From Chromobacterium violaceum ATCC 12472 (lineage in GTDB: Bacteria; Pseudomonadota; Gammaproteobacteria; Burkholderiales; Chromobacteriaceae), in NCBI RefSeq assembly GCF_000007705.1, contig NC_005085.1, positions 2,365,752 through 2,429,751 of the forward strand: DNA of 64,000 bases, written 5' to 3'. The notes beneath the pieces were generated by a model, which had not been told where the DNA came from, made no database searches, and saw only the letters and a list, made by a program, of their open reading frames with translations. The position numbers and the translations under genes were made by a program. This document shows, piece by piece, positions 59,130 to 64,000 of the stretch (its first letter is position 1; each line of letters begins with the position of its first letter).

Positions 59130-60131
59130 CTAAGCAAACTGCTTGCGCAGCCGCGCCAGCAGATTGCGCGCGCTGTAGTAGTCCAGGCGGAAGGTGTCCA
59201 GGCCGGCGGCGTACACCTGTTTGGCTTTCACCGCCGGGTTGCCGGCCAGGAAGGGGTTGGCCAGCACCTGCGGCACCTGGTCATGGTCGGCGTTGAACAG
59301 GATCATCGATCGGCCGCGCAGGCCGTCGGCGAACTTCTCGCCGGTCAGCTGGATGATGTCGCGGCGCACGCCCATGCTGGTATTGCCCTTGACGCTGTCG
59401 GGCGCGGTCGCCAGTTCAAAGCCCAGCGACTGCAGCAGCTTGCCCTGCGCCGATTGGGGCGTCCACAGATTGGCGCCGGAGCCGTCCTCGTAATAGACCA
59501 GCGCCGCCGTCGGCTGCGGCGGCAGCTTCAGCGCTGCCTTCACCTGGGCCGCTTCGGCGTCGAAGCCGGCGATGGCGGCGCGGGCGTCGGCGTCGCGGCC
59601 GGTGGCCCGGCCCAGCAGCGTCGCCAGCTCCTGCCAGCTCTTGTCGTCGTAATTCACCACCAAGGTCGGGGCCATCTGGCTCAATTGCTCGTACAGCTTC
59701 AGCGCCGAGTCGCCGCCGGTGCCGGCCATCACGATCAGGTCCGGCTGGGCGGCGATGATGGCCTCGGCGTTGGGCTCGCCCTGGTAGAGCGGCGTCACGC
59801 CGCGCTGCTTGGCCACCGCGCTCCATTGGGTGAAGAAGCCTTGCTCGTCGGTGACTTTGGAGTGGGCGGCGCTGGCGCCGCTGGCGACCACCGGCGCGTG
59901 GATGGCGAGCAGGGTGCCGGTCAGCGTCACGCTGGTCGAGACGATGCGCTGCGGCATCTTGTCCAGCGTCAGCTTGCCCTTGGGCGTGTCCAGCGTGCGC
60001 GGCCAGCCGGCGGAGGCGGCCGCCGCGTCGCCGGACTGGGCGGGGGCGTCGCAGGCCGAGAGCAGGATGGCGAGGCTGGCGGCGACGGCCAGGCGCAGCG
60101 CGTCGCGGCGCGTGGCGTTGGAAAGCGGCAT
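59130..60131 (-). CDS. fepB: FepB-type periplasmic siderophore-binding lipoprotein
   Basis: A 333-residue substrate-binding protein of the FepB/FhuD class. It has a twin-arginine-like start (MPLSNATRRDALRLAVAASLAILLSAC) and a lipobox LSAC. The binding-protein domain (LDKMPQRIVSTSVTLTGTLLAI, EAIIAAQPDLIVMAGTGGDSALKLYEQLSQMAPTLVVNYDDKSWQELATLLG) follows. AAGGAACACCATC precedes the ATG. It delivers ferric catecholate to FepDG. It is encoded apart from fepDGC, with its own Fur-box-like site upstream. Confidence 0.9.
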   Translation of the reverse strand: MPLSNATRRDALRLAVAASLAILLSACDAPAQSGDAAAASAGWPRTLDTPKGKLTLDKMPQRIVSTSVTLTGTLLAIHAPVVASGASAAHSKVTDEQGFFTQWSAVAKQRGVTPLYQGEPNAEAIIAAQPDLIVMAGTGGDSALKLYEQLSQMAPTLVVNYDDKSWQELATLLGRATGRDADARAAIAGFDAEAAQVKAALKLPPQPTAALVYYEDGSGANLWTPQSAQGKLLQSLGFELATAPDSVKGNTSMGVRRDIIQLTGEKFADGLRGRSMILFNADHDQVPQVLANPFLAGNPAVKAKQVYAAGLDTFRLDYYSARNLLARLRKQFA

Positions 60132-60179
60132 GATGGTGTTCCTTTGCATTCGGGAGCGTGTGGCGATTTTATTGCAAGT

Positions 60180-60198
60180 GATAAGTATTATCATTAAC
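60180..60198. promoter_or_regulatory. Fur-box-like site upstream of fepB
   Basis: Read on the minus strand, GTTAATGATAATACTTATC matches 16 of 19 positions of the Fur consensus. It lies 49 bases before the fepB start. The divergent RND operon begins about 230 bases to the right and could also be affected. Confidence 0.7.
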
Positions 60199-60429
60199 AT
60201 TGTCGCCCATGCCAAGATTCCCGTCTTCATTCGGGAAATCTGCCTGCAAGCTCATGCGAGCGGCGGACGAGCGGCGGGCGCTTCGCCCGGGCTCGACGCC
60301 GTTTGGACACTGGACTCGATTGAGCCCGGAGCGAGAGCCGTCAAGCCCCGTTGTCGATGACAGCATGCGTCCGCGCGCACATCGGATGGGGGGATGGTTT
60401 CCGTTTTCGCGGCTGGAATGCACTGGAAT

Positions 60430-61554
60430 ATGCGGATATTGACGGTTGTTGCGATGGCGGCGAGCCTGGCCGGCTGCGGGGCGGCGGAGCGGACGCCGGA
60501 GGCGGGCAAGCCCCCCGAGGTGGGCGTGGTGAGGCTGGAAGCGAAGGATGTGGCGATACGGGCCGAGCTGGCCGGCCGCACCGTCGCCTACCGCAGCGCC
60601 GAAGTCAGGCCGCAGGTGAACGGCATCGTGCTGAAACGGCATTTCACCGAGGGCAGCCTGGTCAAGGCCGGCGACCTGCTGTACCAGATCGACCCGGCCG
60701 GCTATCAGGCGGCCTTGCGGCAGGCGGAGGCGACGCTGGCCTCCGCCCGCGCCGCGCTGGGCAGCCTGAAGGGCCGGGCCGAGCGCTATGCCGAGCTGGC
60801 CAAGATAGACGGCGTCAGCCGTCAGGAGCGGGAGGAGGCGGATGCCGACTATCGCAAGGGTTTGGCTGCGGCGAAAGCCGGCGAGGCGGCGGTGGCGGCG
60901 GCCAGGGTGGATGTGTCGCGCACCCGCGTGCTGGCGCCGATTTCCGGCCGCATCGGCCGCTCCGCCGTCAGCGAGGGCGCTTTGGTCACTTCGGGCCAGA
61001 GCGCGGCGTTGGCCACCATCCAGCAGCTGGACCCGATGTACGTGGACATCGTCCAGTCCAGCCAGGATCTGCTGGCGTTCAAGCGCCGGCAGGCCGACGG
61101 CGAGCTTGAGCCGGCCGGCGCGGCCGCCAGGCTGAAACTGGAGGACGGCGCGCCTTACCGGCATCCCGGCAAGCTGCGCTTCACCGAATTGAACGTCGAC
61201 CGCGTGTCCGGCGCGGTGACCTTGCGCGCCGAATTCCCCAACCCCGAAGGCCTGCTGCTGCCCGGCATGTATGTGCGCGCCGAGCTGGAGCAGGGCGTGC
61301 GCCGCCAGGCGGTATTGGCGCCGCAGCAAGGCGTGGCGCGCGACGACAAGGGCCGCGCCACCGCCCTGGTGCTGGGCGCCGGCGACAAGGTGGAGCAGCG
61401 GCTGTTGACGACCGAGGGCACCCACGGCGCCTACTGGCTGGTGACCGCAGGACTGAAAGCCGGCGACCGCCTGATCGTCGACGGCCTGCAGCGCGCCCGC
61501 CCGGGCGAGGCGGCCAAGCCGGTGGCCTTGCCGGCCTATGCCGGAAGGAGCTGA
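60430..61554 (+). CDS. RND efflux membrane-fusion protein (AcrA-like lipoprotein)
   Basis: A 374-residue periplasmic adaptor with lipoprotein signal MRILTVVAMAASLAGCG (lipobox LAGC). Barrel-sandwich (VAYRSAEVRPQVNGIVLKRHFTEGSLVKAGDLLYQIDP), alpha-hairpin (about residues 95-165), lipoyl closing strand (TRVLAPISGRIGRSAVSEGALV) and beta-barrel segments (LDPMYVDIVQSS, LLLPGMYVRA) are present. ATG codons at 60394 and 60418 are alternative starts; 60430 best fits the lipoprotein signal. It is followed 3 bases later by the pump gene. Confidence 0.92.
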   Translation: MRILTVVAMAASLAGCGAAERTPEAGKPPEVGVVRLEAKDVAIRAELAGRTVAYRSAEVRPQVNGIVLKRHFTEGSLVKAGDLLYQIDPAGYQAALRQAEATLASARAALGSLKGRAERYAELAKIDGVSRQEREEADADYRKGLAAAKAGEAAVAAARVDVSRTRVLAPISGRIGRSAVSEGALVTSGQSAALATIQQLDPMYVDIVQSSQDLLAFKRRQADGELEPAGAAARLKLEDGAPYRHPGKLRFTELNVDRVSGAVTLRAEFPNPEGLLLPGMYVRAELEQGVRRQAVLAPQQGVARDDKGRATALVLGAGDKVEQRLLTTEGTHGAYWLVTAGLKAGDRLIVDGLQRARPGEAAKPVALPAYAGRS

Positions 61555-61557
61555 GCG

Positions 61558-64000
61558 ATGCTGGCGCGTTTCTTCATAGACCGCCCGGTCTTCGCCTGGG
61601 TGCTGGCCATCGTCATCATGCTGGCCGGCCTGTTCGCGCTGCGCGCGCTGCCGGTGTCGCAATATCCGGACATCGCCCCGCCCACGGTGATGGTCAGCGC
61701 CAGCTACCCCGGCGCCTCGGCCCAGGTGGTGGAGACCAGCGTGATCCAGGTGCTGGAGCAGGAGCTGAAGGGCCTGGACAATCTGATGTATTTCAGCTCC
61801 ACCAGCTCCTCGTCCGGCCAGGCCGAGATCATGCTCACCTTCCGCCAGGGCGCGAATCCCGACACCGCCCAGGTGCAGGTGCAGAACAAAGTCAGCCAGA
61901 TGCTGGCGCGGCTGCCGCAGCAGGTGCAGCAGAACGGCCTGTCGGTGCAGAAGATGCAGGGCGACTTCCTGCTGATCGCTTCCTTTTACGATATCAGCGG
62001 CCAGCGCGGCGACACCGACATCGCCGACTGGCTGGCCAGCAATATCCAAGACCCATTGAGCCGGGTGGACGGCGTCGGCTCGGTGCGGGCCTTCGGCGCG
62101 CCGTACGCGATGCGGATATGGCTGGACCCGCACAAGCTCAACAGCTACGGCCTGATTCCGTCCGATGTCAGCGCCGCCGTTTCCAAGCAGAACACCGAAG
62201 TCTCGGTCGGCGAGCTGGGCGCTTTGCCGTCGCCGCCGGGCCAGCAGCTCAACGCGATGGTCACCGCCTGGTCGCGCTTGTCCACGCCGGAGCAGTTCCG
62301 CGGCATCGTCGTCAAGGCGCTGCCGGACGGCGGCGCGGTGCGGCTGGGCGACGTGGCGCGGGTGGAGCTGGGGCAGGAGGATTACGGCAGCAGCTCGCGG
62401 CTGAACGGCCATCCGGCCTCCGGCCTGGCGGTGATGCTGGCGCCGGGCGCCAACGCGCTGGCCACCGCCGAGGCGGTGAAGGCCCGCGTCGCCGAGTTGC
62501 AGCGCAATTTCCCGCCCGGCATCCGCGTCGCCTATCCGGAGGACACCACCCATTTTGTCCGGCTGTCGATACGCGCGGTGATGGAAACGCTGCTGGAGGC
62601 GGTGGCGCTGGTGGTGCTGGTGATGTTCGTGTTCCTGCGCAACTGGCGCGCCACGCTGATCCCGGCGCTGACGGTGCCGGTGGTGCTGCTGGGCACCTTC
62701 GGCGTGCTGGCGGCCGCCGGCTTCGGCATCAACACGCTGACGCTGTTCGGCATGGTGCTGGCCATCGGCCTGTTGGTGGACGACGCCATCGTGGTGGTGG
62801 AGAACGTCGAGCGGGTGATGCATGAGCAAGGCGTGGACGCGCATGCGGCCACCGTCCGCTCGATGGGCGAGATCGGCGGCGCGCTGGTCGGCATCGGCCT
62901 GGTGCTGGGCGCGGTGTTCTTGCCCATGGCCTTCTTCGGCGGCTCGGTCGGCGTCATCTACCGCCAGTTCTCGATCACCATCGTCGCGGCGATGGCGCTG
63001 TCGGTGCTGACCGCGCTGACCTTGACGCCTGCCTTGTGCGCGACGCTGCTGCGGCCGGAAAAACCATCGGACAACGGCCCGCTGGCCGCGTTCGAGCGCC
63101 GCTTCCTGCGTCTGCAGTCGGCCTATGCCGAGCGCTGGCTGCCGGCTTGGCTGCGCCGTCCCTTGCGCGGCGGCCTGGTCTACCTGGCGCTGGCCGCCGG
63201 CCTGGCCGCGTTGTATCCGCAACTGCCCACGGCTTTCATCCCGGACGAGGACCAGGGCACGGTGATGGTGCAGTTCACGCTGCCCACCGGCGCCACCCAC
63301 GAGCGCGCCGACAAGGTGGCGCGCGCGGTGGAGCAGCATTTCCTGGTGACCGAGAAGGCCAATGTGGAATCGGTGTACATGCTGTCCGGCTTCAGCTTCG
63401 GCGGCTCCGGCCAGAATGCCGGCATGGCTTTCGTCGCGCTGAAAGACTGGTCGCTGCGGCCGGGCGCCGGCAACAGCGCGCAGGCGATCGCCGACCGCGC
63501 CACCGCCGCGCTGGCCTCTCAGCGCGACGCCGAGGTGTTCGGCATGGTGCTGCCGCCTATCGGCGGCCTGGGGCAGACCAACGGCTTCGAATTCTGGCTG
63601 CAGGACGCGTCAGGCATGGGGCGCGAAGGCTTGGCCAAAGCGCGCGACCAATTGCTGAAGGCCGCGCAGGGCGACGACAGGCTGAGCGCGGTGCGCTCCG
63701 GCGCCGCCGACGACAAGCCGCAGCTGCGGTTGGACGTCGACCAGAGCAAGGCCGCCGCGTTGGGGCTGGATCTGGCCAATGTCGCCGACACGCTGGGCGC
63801 GGCCTGGGGCGGGCGCTACATCAACGATTTTGTCGACCGAGGCCGGGTGAAGAAGGTGATGATGCAGGCCGACGCGCCGTATCGTTCCAAGCCCGAGGAT
63901 CTGGGCCTGTGGTTCGTCCGCGGCGCGGACGGCGCGATGACGCCGTTTTCCGCCTTCGCCCGCGCGCGCTGGGAATACGGCCCGGCGCAGCTGAGCCGCT
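61558..64000 (+). CDS. RND efflux pump, AcrB/HAE1 type, 3' end outside the window
   Basis: The first 814 codons of an inner-membrane proton-driven exporter: MLARFFIDRPVFAWVLAIVIMLAGLFALRALPVSQYPDIAPPTV. The helix-4 proton-relay aspartates are in LAIGLLVDDAIVVVENVERVM, and the LTPALCATLL segment follows. The long periplasmic loops resemble HAE1 multidrug pumps. GGAAGGAGCTGAGCG gives a strong ribosome-binding site. It forms a tripartite efflux system with the adaptor gene. The outer-membrane channel gene, if present, lies beyond the window. Substrate range is unknown. Confidence 0.94.
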   Translation, partial: MLARFFIDRPVFAWVLAIVIMLAGLFALRALPVSQYPDIAPPTVMVSASYPGASAQVVETSVIQVLEQELKGLDNLMYFSSTSSSSGQAEIMLTFRQGANPDTAQVQVQNKVSQMLARLPQQVQQNGLSVQKMQGDFLLIASFYDISGQRGDTDIADWLASNIQDPLSRVDGVGSVRAFGAPYAMRIWLDPHKLNSYGLIPSDVSAAVSKQNTEVSVGELGALPSPPGQQLNAMVTAWSRLSTPEQFRGIVVKALPDGGAVRLGDVARVELGQEDYGSSSRLNGHPASGLAVMLAPGANALATAEAVKARVAELQRNFPPGIRVAYPEDTTHFVRLSIRAVMETLLEAVALVVLVMFVFLRNWRATLIPALTVPVVLLGTFGVLAAAGFGINTLTLFGMVLAIGLLVDDAIVVVENVERVMHEQGVDAHAATVRSMGEIGGALVGIGLVLGAVFLPMAFFGGSVGVIYRQFSITIVAAMALSVLTALTLTPALCATLLRPEKPSDNGPLAAFERRFLRLQSAYAERWLPAWLRRPLRGGLVYLALAAGLAALYPQLPTAFIPDEDQGTVMVQFTLPTGATHERADKVARAVEQHFLVTEKANVESVYMLSGFSFGGSGQNAGMAFVALKDWSLRPGAGNSAQAIADRATAALASQRDAEVFGMVLPPIGGLGQTNGFEFWLQDASGMGREGLAKARDQLLKAAQGDDRLSAVRSGAADDKPQLRLDVDQSKAAALGLDLANVADTLGAAWGGRYINDFVDRGRVKKVMMQADAPYRSKPEDLGLWFVRGADGAMTPFSAFARARWEYGPAQLSR

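Noticed and set aside
1..64000. CRISPR arrays, tRNA and rRNA genes, prophage genes
   Set aside because: No regularly spaced repeats, tRNA cloverleaf or T-loop sequences, rRNA segments or phage structural genes were noticed on reading. This was done by eye, so a very degenerate copy could be missed.

Overview
The window looks like a chromosomal segment of a Chromobacterium species (Betaproteobacteria, Neisseriales), very close to C. violaceum. The reasons are the high GC content, the gene order from rpsB to rnhB, and a catecholate siderophore locus laid out like the viobactin locus of C. violaceum (TonB receptor, esterase, MbtH, two-module NRPS). This is recognition from memory, not a database result.

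Bases 1-16600 are core genes. The end of bamD is followed by a convergent flavin oxidoreductase gene and a small membrane protein. Then comes the conserved run rpsB-tsf-pyrH-frr-uppS-cdsA-dxr-rseP-bamA-skp-lpxD-fabZ-lpxA-lpxB-rnhB, serving translation, nucleotide supply, isoprenoid and phospholipid synthesis, outer-membrane protein assembly and lipid A synthesis. The rpsB leader folds as an autoregulatory S2 RNA. lpxD has its Shine-Dalgarno sequence separated from the start codon by a hairpin.

Bases 16600-32700 are accessory. A minus-strand operon encodes a REC-EAL protein, a periplasmic molybdopterin-oxidoreductase-like protein and a hybrid histidine kinase. A plus-strand operon encodes a very large GMC oxidoreductase-alpha/beta hydrolase fusion, a membrane di-haem cytochrome c and a metallophosphoesterase. 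Next come a GAF protein, a 43-residue acidic peptide with its own terminator, an M29-peptidase-like protein and two small minus-strand genes.

Bases 32900-41250 show gene decay. An IS3-family (IS407-group) element of 1192 bp has split a sodium:alanine symporter gene with a 4-bp target duplication. Next to it is a nitrate-assimilation locus: nasT (ANTAR antiterminator), a 3'-truncated nasS sensor ending in a palindromic repeat, a leader RNA with two ANTAR hexaloop hairpins plus an overlapping terminator, a nitrate/nitrite transporter, a 3' remnant of nirD, and an intact assimilatory nitrate reductase. Loss of most of nasS and nirD suggests that nitrate sensing and nitrite reduction at this locus are altered.

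Bases 41270-60200 are an iron-acquisition island. A TonB receptor diverges from an esterase, an MbtH-like protein and an NRPS with domain order C-A-T-E-C-A-T-TE. A FepDGC-type importer operon, an EntS-type exporter and a FepB-type binding protein follow. Fur-box-like sequences lie upstream of the receptor/esterase pair, of fepD/entS and of fepB. The window ends with the membrane-fusion protein and most of the inner-membrane pump of an RND efflux system, whose pump gene runs off the right edge.
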